NCBI RefSeq assembly: GCF_002257585.1
Contig: NZ_CP022743.1
Coordinates: 2,666,001 to 2,730,000 of the forward strand
Direction: 5' to 3'
From: Mucilaginibacter xinganensis
GTDB lineage: Bacteria > Bacteroidota > Bacteroidia > Sphingobacteriales > Sphingobacteriaceae
Length of the DNA: 64,000 bases
Below are positions 23,825 to 32,063 of the stretch, piece by piece; position 1 is the stretch's first letter; every line of letters begins with the position of its first letter. Under the pieces are notes generated by a model. The model was not told the DNA's origin. It made no database searches and was given only the letters and a program-made list of their open reading frames with translations. The position numbers were made by a program, and so were the translations under genes.

Positions 23825-24438
23825 CTCACAAAAATTAAGTTTTCATTGTTTATAATAGCCAATTTAAGCCCGTATGAGGCACAATAAATTGAGAAGCGTG
23901 CTTGTAGTTCATTATCTCCGTTAAACTCAATAACAAGGCAGCGCACGTCTTTTAAATCAATATGCTTTAGTATTGTCCAATCGTGTCCTTCAGCATCGAT
24001 TGAGATAAAATCAAATACCGGATTTTCGATTGAATTGTAGAAGTTTTCGAATGATACTAATTGTATCTCCCTTTCGGTAAACTGAACGCCTGATTTTCGC
24101 CAACGTAACGTCTCATTGTAATGAGTAGAAGATACAAGCCCTTTATCACTACCATTGCTGACATGTGTGCCACTTTCATAGAATTTAACTACTTCATCAC
24201 GTTCGCCTATACCGTAATTGAACACATGCACTTTACAATTGTCTTTATGAAGCAGGAATAAATCCCCGCAAACACTTCCAGGTTCTAAAACATAAGCATT
24301 CCATCCGTTTTCAATAAGCAGGAGAGAGTTTGACAATGTCCGGCCATCATTAGCACCGATTTCAAGTAAAGTACCTTTAAAACCTTTAAAATAGTCCAAT
24401 ACGAAAAGGTCTTCGCGGTTTTGTGAATACGAGTTCAT
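23821..24438 (-). CDS. FkbM-family methyltransferase
   Basis: A 205-residue SAM-dependent O-methyltransferase. GTLLEIGANDGRTLSNSLLL (about residues 22-41) is the SAM-binding motif I in its FkbM form (xExGANxGxxxS), VLEPG is motif II, and DFISIDAEGHDWTILKHID (about 143-161) with CLVIEFNGD is the FkbM signature (hDaEG.e). Such enzymes methylate sugar hydroxyls in surface glycans and methylated glycoconjugates, which fits the surrounding glycosyltransferases. It overlaps the ORFs on both sides by four bases. Confidence 0.85.
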   Translation of the reverse strand: MNSYSQNREDLFVLDYFKGFKGTLLEIGANDGRTLSNSLLLIENGWNAYVLEPGSVCGDLFLLHKDNCKVHVFNYGIGERDEVVKFYESGTHVSNGSDKGLVSSTHYNETLRWRKSGVQFTEREIQLVSFENFYNSIENPVFDFISIDAEGHDWTILKHIDLKDVRCLVIEFNGDNELQARFSIYCASYGLKLAIINNENLIFVR

Positions 24439-24587
24439 GACTTTTTTACTACTGATATAGGTGCAAAAACTACAGTTGTCAATTCTTCGCCGATATAGAA
24501 TAAGACAAAACCATCTTTATATTCCATCCTGTCGGCCTTTAAAAATTCGGGGGCAAATCCCTCAATCGTTACTTTGTATTCGTTCAT
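24435..24587 (-). CDS. Small hypothetical protein in cassette
   Basis: A 50-residue ORF starting MNEYKVTIEGFAPEFLKADR, predicted beta-rich. It overlaps the FkbM start by four bases (ATGA) and the preceding ORF's stop in the same way, so a chain of start-stop overlaps joins these genes. No family recognised. Confidence 0.5.
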   Translation of the reverse strand: MNEYKVTIEGFAPEFLKADRMEYKDGFVLFYIGEELTTVVFAPISVVKKS

Positions 24588-24787
24588 GATTTTCTATTTT
24601 TATGAATTACTGTTTCACATAATCTAAGGGTTTGATACCCTACTTCTAATTCGTCCCTATTTTTAAATTTGATTTCTTCACTTAATCCATCACGGAATTT
24701 TACAAGTAACATTTTTTCATTTGGGAATCTCTTTGCTGAACAAACATTATCGATGTTTACCAGCGTGTCGTTAATTTCTATCATCAT
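24584..24787 (-). CDS. Small hypothetical protein in cassette
   Basis: A 67-residue protein (MMIEINDTLVNIDNVCSAKR at its start), beta-rich and similar in size and style to its neighbour at 24435-24587. ATG 24787 is chosen because it overlaps the stop of the upstream glycosyltransferase (TTATGATGA). No family recognised. Confidence 0.5.
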   Translation of the reverse strand: MMIEINDTLVNIDNVCSAKRFPNEKMLLVKFRDGLSEEIKFKNRDELEVGYQTLRLCETVIHKNRKS

Positions 24788-25425
24788 AAGCCCATACATT
24801 TAAAAATTATTTTTTCGTTTAAAATCTGATCGTAAATACCGGCGTATTGTACATATTCCGGTTGGTGACTGAATCTTTCACCATAATTGTGGATAATGGC
24901 CGACATACAGCTTTGATCATGCCTGTGATTATCCCATGAACCATTGAATAAGCCTGCACTTTCAGCTAATTTCAGGTTAGTAAAAAGAAGTTTACCTAAA
25001 TAGGAATCAAAGTTAAAGCCCATGAACCCGGATTGAATCATGGGCACTTGTGAGTTGCTGTCTATTTCATAAAAGGATAATGTTTCATCATTACACCAAT
25101 CATTAAGCCAGCACCCAGCGCCCTCAAACCAATATCCCTGAGCTTCGATTAAATCAAAAATTGGCTGCACTGGAGCGACCGCGTAAACAGAGCAATCAAG
25201 CCAAAGTATTTGAGTGTATCCGGCATCAATAGCTTTTTGTATAGCGTAAACTTTGAATGCGTAATTGTTATCAGCATGAAGGGGAGAGCCAACTGCAGCC
25301 TCGTGAATGAATCCTAAAAAATCAATCCCATCGGCGTTATCCCGTAGGGAATTTGACAGCCTGGCTAATCCGTCAACGTATCGAGAGTTTTTAGTTGCCA
25401 ATGAAACGACGGCCCTTTTGCTCAT
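24784..25425 (-). CDS. Glycosyltransferase-like protein (GT-A fold)
   Basis: A 213-residue protein. After a strand ending VVSLATKN, YTQILWLDCSVYAVAP (about residues 73-88) places a metal-binding D.S in the usual DxD position, and SGFMGFNF plus HDQSCMSAIIHNYGERF resemble the acceptor half of GT8-like enzymes. The donor and acceptor are unknown. Its start lies inside the 3' end of the HNH gene upstream (35-base overlap), as if the HNH gene was inserted right at the promoter-proximal edge. Confidence 0.6.
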   Translation of the reverse strand: MSKRAVVSLATKNSRYVDGLARLSNSLRDNADGIDFLGFIHEAAVGSPLHADNNYAFKVYAIQKAIDAGYTQILWLDCSVYAVAPVQPIFDLIEAQGYWFEGAGCWLNDWCNDETLSFYEIDSNSQVPMIQSGFMGFNFDSYLGKLLFTNLKLAESAGLFNGSWDNHRHDQSCMSAIIHNYGERFSHQPEYVQYAGIYDQILNEKIIFKCMGL

Positions 25426-26044
25426 AATATTCAAATATTTTGTAAATAGATTTTTTTCTTTTCATCATAACCCCAAAATTACTTGTAGGTAATTCTAATA
25501 TTCTTGCCCATTCAGATGCTATTTTAAGACTGCCCTTATATTCAATCCAAACATTATTTCGTCTATTTTTATTTTGCTCTAAAACCGTCGCCCATCTGCA
25601 ATTTTCTTTGGAATAACCTTTAGAATTATCTATTCGATCTAAAGAACAATTTGAAGAGGGGCGAAGCCCGATGTCTTTTAAAAATGTTTCGAAAGAGTTA
25701 ATCCAAGTAGGGCAAACCGTTATTCCCCTACCGCCGTAATCATTATAGTTCTTGTGGTTTGGGTTGGTGCATCTATCTTTTAAAGAATGCCAAGCCATAT
25801 ATTCAGTCCCTTTAATTTTACCGGCGTATCCGTGGGTTGTTTTTGATTTACTCATGTATTCTTTTCGAAAACATCCACAGCTTTTAGTTATACCTCTTAT
25901 CAGGCTTGTTGACTTTGTGTTAAATTCTTTGCCACAGTCACATTTACATAACCAAAATGCCTGGCCAGACTGTAGTTCTATAAATTTAATTCCAGTAACC
26001 CTACCAAATTTTTTACCTGCAATATCTGTTTTTGGTCTACCCAT
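25391..26044 (-). CDS. HNH-type phage endonuclease with zinc finger
   Basis: A 217-residue protein of a widespread phage mobile-nuclease group. CKCDCGKE and KSCGC (residues 33-57) form an N-terminal zinc finger. RCTNPNHKNYNDYGGRGITVCPTW, a W..SF..FL.DIG segment, SLDRIDNSKGYSKENCRWAT and a Q.KNRRNN end (residues 90-165) form the core. It is embedded in the glycosylation cassette on the same strand and overlaps the start of the next gene, unlike the other nuclease genes here. Confidence 0.75.
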   Translation of the reverse strand: MGRPKTDIAGKKFGRVTGIKFIELQSGQAFWLCKCDCGKEFNTKSTSLIRGITKSCGCFRKEYMSKSKTTHGYAGKIKGTEYMAWHSLKDRCTNPNHKNYNDYGGRGITVCPTWINSFETFLKDIGLRPSSNCSLDRIDNSKGYSKENCRWATVLEQNKNRRNNVWIEYKGSLKIASEWARILELPTSNFGVMMKRKKSIYKIFEYYEQKGRRFIGN

Positions 26045-26052
26045 GTTGAAGC

Positions 26053-26604
26053 TTATTTATTAGAAATGTATTTGTAATTATAAATCGGTTCAATGATTGT
26101 GCTTTCAGTTCTTAAAAAATGCATTAAACGCTTACTGTATTCAGCATCTTCGCCAAAAGCTATTTCAGGAAAGCCAGCCTGCAAAGCCAATTCCCGTCGA
26201 ACAGGTGAAATATGATTCGGTGTCCTATAATATGTTCCATCAGGTCCAGTGTACCATTTTCCGAATTCTTTACTGATAAACCATTTGCGTAAATCATGCC
26301 CGTTTGTTGTGATGGTTCCGTTAATACCTATGCAGTCAGGATCCTGTTTGCATGCTTCAAGTATAAGCGAAACGTAGTTTGGTGATACTTCATCATCATC
26401 GTCTATGAAAACAACATACTTACCTAAAGCTTCTTTAAGCATAATATTACGCTTAGTTCCTATGTTGTATTCCATTGAATCATTAATGCCAACTTGAACA
26501 TTTGGGAATTCATCCCCGTTAGCCTGTAAGCATTTAAGCAAATTATTTAAATCTGATCTTCTTGATGGCATAGTGCAAATACATATTGAAAGCATTATTT
26601 CCAT
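26053..26604 (-). CDS. Family 2 glycosyltransferase
   Basis: A 183-residue GT2 enzyme. SICICTMPSRR opens the fold, NIGTKRNIML and GKYVVFIDDDDEVSP (about residues 62-76) give the DxD motif in a DDDD run, and GFPEIAFGEDAEYSKRL (about 144-160) contains the ED catalytic-base motif of inverting GT2 enzymes. All key elements are present although the protein is short. It overlaps the upstream gene by ten bases. Confidence 0.85.
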   Translation of the reverse strand: MEIMLSICICTMPSRRSDLNNLLKCLQANGDEFPNVQVGINDSMEYNIGTKRNIMLKEALGKYVVFIDDDDEVSPNYVSLILEACKQDPDCIGINGTITTNGHDLRKWFISKEFGKWYTGPDGTYYRTPNHISPVRRELALQAGFPEIAFGEDAEYSKRLMHFLRTESTIIEPIYNYKYISNK

Positions 26605-27254
26605 AGTATATATTCCTTTTTAATTAATGGATTAATAATTCCAAAATTATCCTTTGAACGGCGGTCTAAAGTTGCTTGACCATGAGCCCAGGTAGAATTG
26701 TTTTTAACATTAATAGCATCCATAGCCATTTTACCAGTGGTGTAGTGATTATGCGGAAACGAAAGGTCAAGTGTAATAACCCTGCCTAACATGTGCCCGA
26801 CAATGGTCATTTCCTCATCGCAGTGCATGTGTAAATAATCAGGATGATAGATATAGCCGAAGCGAGTGTAATACGTACGGTCCATTATTGGAAGGGTGAT
26901 AAGCGTTTTTTGCAGTCCATCTTTAGTTTTAACAAGGAAGTCTGATTTACCTTTTAGTAACTCTAAAAGCAAAGTATCCCAATGTTCAGGACATGAAAAA
27001 TCATCTGATATTACAATTATCAAATCACCAACAGCAATTTTTGCAGCATTATTAATTGCTTCAATAGCTGAATTGTTATTCATACGCAGAACATCGCAAA
27101 GAAAGGTTTGCTCATAATTTATTTTATCATCTGTATCTACGGATAATATGTATTGAATACCTACAAGGCTATCGGCTTTTCTTATCCATTCATTATAGGT
27201 TTTCCAACTTAATTCCTGCCTGTTTTTGGTTGGGTGTATGATACTGATCATCAT
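26595..27254 (-). CDS. Glycosyltransferase-like protein (GT-A fold)
   Basis: A 219-residue protein. ISIIHPTKNRQ is a GT2-type first strand, AKIAVGDLIIVISDDFSCPEHWD (about residues 72-94) carries the SDD metal motif, and the HPDYLHMHCDEEM segment supplies acidic residues on the acceptor side. Donor and acceptor unknown. ATG 27254 overlaps the stop of the upstream ORF (ATGA). Confidence 0.75.
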   Translation of the reverse strand: MMISIIHPTKNRQELSWKTYNEWIRKADSLVGIQYILSVDTDDKINYEQTFLCDVLRMNNNSAIEAINNAAKIAVGDLIIVISDDFSCPEHWDTLLLELLKGKSDFLVKTKDGLQKTLITLPIMDRTYYTRFGYIYHPDYLHMHCDEEMTIVGHMLGRVITLDLSFPHNHYTTGKMAMDAINVKNNSTWAHGQATLDRRSKDNFGIINPLIKKEYILWK

Positions 27255-27505
27255 GACCAAGAAATAACAGTAATATCTTCACCCATCATGCCTACTTGTT
27301 TGCTTAAAATAAAACCCTTTTTTAAAAGCTCTTGTATAATATTAAAGGGCATTATCATGTCAAATAATTTAATACATCGTTGCCCGTTTTTAGCCTGTGT
27401 ATGAATGCTTTTTAAAATGCTTTTCATTTCGGGAAACCCTTTAAGGGTTAATTCAGCCGCGTCTAAAGCGCTGAAATTTTCAGGTACATCATTGTTAATT
27501 TCCAT
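27251..27505 (-). CDS. Hypothetical protein between glycosyltransferases
   Basis: An 84-residue protein (ENFSALDAAELTLKGFPEMK) with alternating helices. No family recognised. It is joined to the next gene by a four-base start-stop overlap and lies two bases after the previous one, so it belongs to the cassette. Confidence 0.5.
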   Translation of the reverse strand: MEINNDVPENFSALDAAELTLKGFPEMKSILKSIHTQAKNGQRCIKLFDMIMPFNIIQELLKKGFILSKQVGMMGEDITVISWS

Positions 27506-27507
27506 GG

Positions 27508-28194
27508 TTATTTAAACGGTTTAAATTCTTTACTTAAATATTTTTCCTGATATAATTTGAAATTTGAGGGGATACATGCTCGGTCTTCCGGTGTAAATGA
27601 TGATTGGCAATCAGCTAATTCAAATAATGGTGAATTATGCCATACATCCACATACCTACGAGGCGTTAACCCTGCATTAAAAGCGCGGTCGCTCACGTTC
27701 ACATGCTCATAACCATAGCCTGTAAATGACATATCCCATCCGCCGATGGTGTTTACTGCCGTACGGGTAAAGTACATCATACATCCGTTTGGCTTTTCAA
27801 ATTCACGGTACTGATTTTCAACCTCACTTACTAAAGGCCTATCAAAAGTCCATGTTGCATGCTCAAGCCGGGAATTAATGTAAGGTTTCCACCAATTAGC
27901 TAAAACCGGCCGGCAATCATCATCGAATAAAAAGAAGTGCGTGCAGCAAGCACTATAGAGCAGTTCTAGGCACTTGTTTTTTACCATACTAACGCCTACA
28001 TGCCTTTCAAATCTATATTGGTTAATGTAGCTATTGCTAAACCCAAAAGGTGGATTAATGCTTGCGTCATCAACTAATCCAATTAAAGAATTCTTAGGGC
28101 GCAACTTGTCGAGGATGTCGAATGTTTGCCGGCTCACTTCTGGTCGGTTATGGCTTGAAATAGCAATACCAATTTTAATTACTTCTTTTCCCAT
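27508..28194 (-). CDS. Glycosyltransferase-like protein (GT2 type)
   Basis: A 228-residue protein. IGIAISSHNRPEVS is the first-strand motif, HFFLFDDDCRPV (about residues 88-99) is the DxD motif, and GGWDMSFTGYGYEHVNVSDRAF (about 149-170) matches the GGxDExF.GxGxED acceptor pattern, with EHV in place of ED. This resembles galactosyltransferase-type GT2/GT7 enzymes. It overlaps the first gene of the cassette by 16 bases. Confidence 0.75.
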   Translation of the reverse strand: MGKEVIKIGIAISSHNRPEVSRQTFDILDKLRPKNSLIGLVDDASINPPFGFSNSYINQYRFERHVGVSMVKNKCLELLYSACCTHFFLFDDDCRPVLANWWKPYINSRLEHATWTFDRPLVSEVENQYREFEKPNGCMMYFTRTAVNTIGGWDMSFTGYGYEHVNVSDRAFNAGLTPRRYVDVWHNSPLFELADCQSSFTPEDRACIPSNFKLYQEKYLSKEFKPFK

Positions 28195-28364
28195 GATTCG
28201 TTAAGCTGATAACCGTAGTAATTAAACATCTTTTCCAACACTTTTTGCTTTAATGTTTTTGCCTCAAATCGCTTCTTAATATTCGAAGCATTTTGAGGAC
28301 TTGTAAATCCAGCATACCACTTCGGCTCGCTTGTGATTAAATTGAAAACTTCTATTGCTGTCAT
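28179..28364 (-). CDS. Small conserved phage protein, first gene of cassette
   Basis: A 61-residue protein starting MTAIEVFNLITSEPKWYAGF. The opening T.lEvynli...PKWY....S.q.A..iKKR pattern occurs in many small Bacteroidota phage proteins of unknown role. ATG 28364 is preferred over GTG 28370 because the -7 box ends at 28370. Confidence 0.6.
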   Translation of the reverse strand: MTAIEVFNLITSEPKWYAGFTSPQNASNIKKRFEAKTLKQKVLEKMFNYYGYQLNESWEKK

Positions 28365-28369
28365 GACCA

Positions 28370-28377
28370 CAAATATA
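28370..28377 (-). promoter_or_regulatory. -7 box of glycosylation cassette, nearly leaderless
   Basis: TATATTTG on the minus strand ends five bases before ATG 28364. No clean TTTG lies about 20 bp upstream. It is the only recognisable promoter element ahead of the whole antisense cassette. Confidence 0.5.
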
Positions 28378-28437
28378 CACTGTTTTGTTTAACGAATTAT
28401 TCAATAAAATTTTTGCTTTTGCCTTACTTTTACAACA

Positions 28438-28563
28438 ATGGATAAGCAACAACAAATAGAACAGGAAAATAAGCTAAAAAAAGCGGTTAAAAATGCCCCT
28501 GAAAAAGTGCGAAAAGCCATTAATGAAAAGGTTAAAGGCTTGAATAAACCATTCAACAAATGA
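28438..28563 (+). CDS. Small basic helical protein
   Basis: A 41-residue ORF (MDKQQQIEQENKLKKAVKNA at its start) with ATGA overlap to the protease gene at 28560. Restart of the rightward structural genes begins here, about 70 bases from the divergent cassette promoter. Function unknown. Confidence 0.5.
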   Translation: MDKQQQIEQENKLKKAVKNAPEKVRKAINEKVKGLNKPFNK

Positions 28564-29402
28564 GCATTTTAAAATCAAGATATTTCCCTGAAAAAGAATT
28601 CGCTTCGAAAGATGCTTTGTTTGCTGATCTGCGAAAGAATTATAATGATTTAATAGCTTTCAAAAAGGCTGAAATTCAAAAGTCTTGTGAAAAGGGTTTA
28701 GCTGTCACTTGTAAGTCACTGGACATCGATAAATTAAAGCAACATGTTAAGGCTTTAAAAGTTGATAGCGCTTACTACTACATTGCTGTTAACACAACCA
28801 ATATTTTAGATAGCCACGAAGACTTACATATTCCCGGCATTTGGAATAAATCGGTAAAAGAACAGCAGGGACAAAACTACCTTGTTGCCGACCACGAATT
28901 ATGCATTGATAATGTAATAGTTCGTAAGGAATATATCGAAATGTTTACCGCCGAACTGCCTTTTGCAATGTTAGGCAAAGCGTATGATGGAAATACCGAG
29001 GCTCTAATCTACAAGGTGCCTAAAGACAAGGTAATCCACTCAAAAGCTAAAGAGTGGCTTGAAAGCGGTGATGATATCGAAGCCAGCGTAAGGATGCAAT
29101 ATATTACTATCCTTTTTGCTATGGATAGCAATGACCCTGAAGACGCTACACTTAAAAAGAACTATGACGAGTATTTGTCTCAAATAGCAAATAAGGCTGA
29201 CTTTGAATATATCCTTTACTACTTCATTGTAAAAGAGGCAAAAAATGTCAGAGAAAGTAGCCTAGTAGTGTTTGGGAGTAACCCAGCTACAGGCAATATA
29301 AGAAATTCAGAGCCGGGTAAATCCACTCTCGAAAATAAAGAAACGCCGAACCCGCAGGATCGCAGTACGGTAGTCAAATCAAATTATTATTTCACTATTT
29401 AA
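28560..29402 (+). CDS. Prohead protease (HK97-like)
   Basis: A 280-residue serine protease that matures the capsid. NILDSHEDLHIPGIWNKSVKEQ (about residues 78-100) and YLVADHEL (catalytic His, about 112) match the S78-type DxHGD...W...L..H pattern; ASVRMQY (about 178) provides the nucleophile Ser; EAKNVRESSLVVFGSNPAT (about 231-249) matches the conserved EV.LVT.PAN ending. The final 35 residues are a proline/asparagine-rich tail. Its place between the portal and capsid genes is standard. Confidence 0.8.
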   Translation: MSILKSRYFPEKEFASKDALFADLRKNYNDLIAFKKAEIQKSCEKGLAVTCKSLDIDKLKQHVKALKVDSAYYYIAVNTTNILDSHEDLHIPGIWNKSVKEQQGQNYLVADHELCIDNVIVRKEYIEMFTAELPFAMLGKAYDGNTEALIYKVPKDKVIHSKAKEWLESGDDIEASVRMQYITILFAMDSNDPEDATLKKNYDEYLSQIANKADFEYILYYFIVKEAKNVRESSLVVFGSNPATGNIRNSEPGKSTLENKETPNPQDRSTVVKSNYYFTI

Positions 29403-29413
29403 AAATTAAAAAG

Positions 29414-30712
29414 ATGTTTAAGATTCTAACAAAAGACGAATTTGACGCTCTTACACATGCACAGCAGAATTATTACATGCAACAAAAAAAGGAGCATGAT
29501 GATAAAGAGGCGAAGAAATTAGCTGACGATTCGGCAAAAGTGGCTGTCGATGCTATGAAAGCAGAAATACAGGCCGAAAACCAAAAGCTTATCGATGCCT
29601 TAAAAGCCGAAAATAAAACAGCACTTGACGCGCTTTCTGCTGAAAATAAAGAAAAGCTTGACGCACTGGAAGTTGCAATGAAACGCGCCAAAAAAGGCGA
29701 AGGCAAGCTTCGTATGAAAGGCTTCAGTGATCATATCATTGAAAAGCTTTCTACACCTGAAGGTGAAGCAATGATAAAAGAATTCTTCGCTGGTCAAAAA
29801 TCTAAGTTCCAGGTTAAGATCGGAGATGACCTTGACCCTGAATTTGATGCAACAATAAAGGCAATGGGTGTACCTGCCGGTGGTGTTGCACCTGAATTCA
29901 CACCAATTGTAGGCCCAGGTCACGATGAGTTCCACGCCCGTAACATCATACCGGTGTTCCCAACTACAAGCAACGCAATAAAGTTCATTCAATACGTTGT
30001 TGATGGCACACCCGGATTAGGCTTTGGTACGGTTGCGGTTGGAGCGCAAAAACCATCAGTAAACTACATCCCAACTGTTAAAACCGCCAACGTTCATAAA
30101 ATCGCAGGTTTGTTGGATGTACCTGATGAGTTATTGGATGACGTTGTAGGTTTCCGCGCCTGGATTGCTTATGAGCTTCCAAAAGCTTATATGGATGCTG
30201 AAGATTTGCTTTACTACAAAGGCGATGGCACCGGGGAAAACCATTTAGGTTTATGGTATCAGGCTTCAAACCAATCATTCCCACAAGGCAGCGTAACCGC
30301 AGCTTCAAATACCATTGATAAAATAACCGCTGGTATTACCGAAGTGCGTAAACTTAAACGTGCTACCAGCGCAGTTGTGTTATCACCTGTTGCATGGCAG
30401 GAAATCTTTATTAACAAAGGCACTACCAAAGAATACACTTACCCGATTATACTTGACGCTATGGGCGTTATGCGTATCGGCGGTGTACCAATCTTCTGGT
30501 CAAACGTTTTTGCTGATGGAGAAGGTTTGGTAGGTGACTTTGCACATGGTACAGCTATCTTCCAACGTAAAGCAATGCAGATCGGTTACTTTGACCAAAA
30601 CAAGGATAACGTTGAAAAGAACGTTGTTACTATCCGTTTGGAAGGACGTACAGCACTGCCGATTTTCTATCCTGAATCGTTCAAACGTTTGCAGCTTACT
30701 GTAACTACCTAA
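29414..30712 (+). CDS. Major capsid protein (HK97 fold) with scaffold domain
   Basis: A 432-residue capsid subunit. Residues 1-110 are a charged coiled coil (ADDSAKVAVDAMKAEIQAEN and onward) equivalent to the HK97 delta/scaffold domain removed by the protease. The remainder is the coat domain, with HARNIIPVFPTTSNAIKF, the P-domain region AGLLDVPDELLDDVVGFRAWI and the closing GRTALPIFYPESFKRL. A strong terminator follows (30747-30775). Confidence 0.9.
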   Translation: MFKILTKDEFDALTHAQQNYYMQQKKEHDDKEAKKLADDSAKVAVDAMKAEIQAENQKLIDALKAENKTALDALSAENKEKLDALEVAMKRAKKGEGKLRMKGFSDHIIEKLSTPEGEAMIKEFFAGQKSKFQVKIGDDLDPEFDATIKAMGVPAGGVAPEFTPIVGPGHDEFHARNIIPVFPTTSNAIKFIQYVVDGTPGLGFGTVAVGAQKPSVNYIPTVKTANVHKIAGLLDVPDELLDDVVGFRAWIAYELPKAYMDAEDLLYYKGDGTGENHLGLWYQASNQSFPQGSVTAASNTIDKITAGITEVRKLKRATSAVVLSPVAWQEIFINKGTTKEYTYPIILDAMGVMRIGGVPIFWSNVFADGEGLVGDFAHGTAIFQRKAMQIGYFDQNKDNVEKNVVTIRLEGRTALPIFYPESFKRLQLTVTT

Positions 30713-30746
30713 GCCGGTTTTGTTTTTCATAGGGTTGTTAATTGAA

Positions 30747-30775
30747 AAGTCCGGCTGGTTACCGGACTTTTTTTA
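30747..30775 (+). terminator. Terminator after major capsid gene
   Basis: AAGTCCGG (30747-30754) pairs with CCGGACTT (30762-30769) across a seven-base loop, followed by a T tract. It probably sets capsid mRNA apart from connector genes. Confidence 0.75.
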
Positions 30776-30790
30776 ATAAAAGTTAAAATT

Positions 30791-31267
30791 ATGGATGAGC
30801 TTTCAGTAATATCATTAGAACAGGCAAAAAATCACTTAGTAGTACTGAATGATACCTTTTATGACGCTCAAATCACCGGGATAATTAAAACGGCAGTCGG
30901 TATGGTTGAGCAATATACCGACTATCGCCTTTACAAGCGTGATGTTGTAATTCCAATGGTTAGCTGCAAACAAGAAATAGCCTTGTTCCCAATAAGCATT
31001 ACAGGCGTTTTAAACAACTCAATCGCGCAGATATACACAACATGCCAACGCACTTTATCTGTCATTGTAGAGTGCTCAACATGGCGTAATTCTGTAATAA
31101 ATGCAACTGTAGGTTATGATGATGTTACTAAAATACCTCATCCATTAATCGGGGCCTGTTATAAAATCATAACCTACCTTTTTGAAAATAAAGATGCTTA
31201 CGATGCTACCATTCCTTATGATGTCCAGGTAATGATTAATCAACTTAGAAGATCAGCTTCAATATGA
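30791..31267 (+). CDS. Head-tail connector (gp6-like adaptor)
   Basis: A 158-residue helical adaptor that binds below the portal. ISLEQAKNHLVVLNDTFYDAQITGIIKTAVGMVEQYTDYRLY (residues 7-48) is the HK97 gp6 / SPP1 gp15 pattern (sleeaK.hLr.d.d.dD..i..li.aA...ie..tg). It overlaps the next gene by four bases. Confidence 0.85.
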   Translation: MDELSVISLEQAKNHLVVLNDTFYDAQITGIIKTAVGMVEQYTDYRLYKRDVVIPMVSCKQEIALFPISITGVLNNSIAQIYTTCQRTLSVIVECSTWRNSVINATVGYDDVTKIPHPLIGACYKIITYLFENKDAYDATIPYDVQVMINQLRRSASI

Positions 31268-31656
31268 GTAAAGCAAGGTTTGAAAATAAGACACATTTAG
31301 ATCCAGGTAGGTTTCGTTATCCTGTGACCTTTTTACAAGAGATTACAGCTACGCAAGCCGATGGAAGTATGATTGTATCATATTCAGCTATTCTTTCAAC
31401 CAGAGCCATTAGAGAGGCTGTAACAAAGCGATTTTCCCCAATGGGAGATATTATATTATCAGCGGGGGCGACATTGCTAAATGACTATTATTATTATACT
31501 ATTCGATTTATAAGAAATGGATTTGTCCCGGCAAAAGATATGTTATTATCAACACCTGATGGAATATTTACAGTTAACGCAATTCCTGAACTTGATGAAC
31601 CGGCTAATTATTGGAAGCTATTATGTGTAAAAACTGATAAGATAATCACAACATGA
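31264..31656 (+). CDS. Head closure protein (head-tail joining)
   Basis: A 130-residue beta-barrel protein. LDPGRFRYPVTFLQEITATQADGSMIVSY (residues 11-39) matches the start of SPP1 gp16 / HK97 gp7-like joining proteins (g.lr.ri.f........dg...). It sits in the standard slot between adaptor and tail-terminator genes, with four-base overlaps on both sides. Confidence 0.75.
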   Translation: MSKARFENKTHLDPGRFRYPVTFLQEITATQADGSMIVSYSAILSTRAIREAVTKRFSPMGDIILSAGATLLNDYYYYTIRFIRNGFVPAKDMLLSTPDGIFTVNAIPELDEPANYWKLLCVKTDKIITT

Positions 31657-32063
31657 CCCCACAACAAGCAATACAACAGTTACAAGATTTAGCCAAAGGC
31701 AGTAAAGAAGCCATGAAAAGGGCTGAATTTACTGTGAATAACAATATCGCTTTAACTGCTATTGCCTTAGCACCTGAAAACACTTCAAAATTGGTTGAAA
31801 GCATAGAAATTTTGGAAACAGATAGAGGAAGCAGTGTAATTGTTGGCGCTCCTTATAGCGGTTACGTCGAGTTTGGGACGGGTCCATTCGCTGCCGATTA
31901 TGTTGCAGAGTTACCCGAATCATGGAAAGATGAGGCAATGAAGTTTTTTGTTAACGGAGAGGGACATTCACAAGCACATCCATTTTTTTACCCGGCAGTT
32001 CAGCAGCATATACCCGAATTAATACCTGAAGTTGAAAAAGAACTTGAAAAATTAACAAAATGA
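31653..32063 (+). CDS. HK97 gp10-like tail component
   Basis: A 136-residue protein. GSSVIVGAPYSGYVEFGTGPFAA (about residues 49-71) and AHPFFYPAVQQH (about 109-120) are the hallmark segments of HK97 gp10-type proteins (V....YA.yvEfGT ... aqPFl.PA). The role is tail completion or head-tail joining. It overlaps the next gene by four bases. Confidence 0.85.
   Translation: MTPQQAIQQLQDLAKGSKEAMKRAEFTVNNNIALTAIALAPENTSKLVESIEILETDRGSSVIVGAPYSGYVEFGTGPFAADYVAELPESWKDEAMKFFVNGEGHSQAHPFFYPAVQQHIPELIPEVEKELEKLTK

Noticed and set aside
29473-29992. Minus-strand ORFs opposite the capsid gene
   Set aside because: They are Ser/Phe/Ala-rich mirrors of the charged scaffold coding region.
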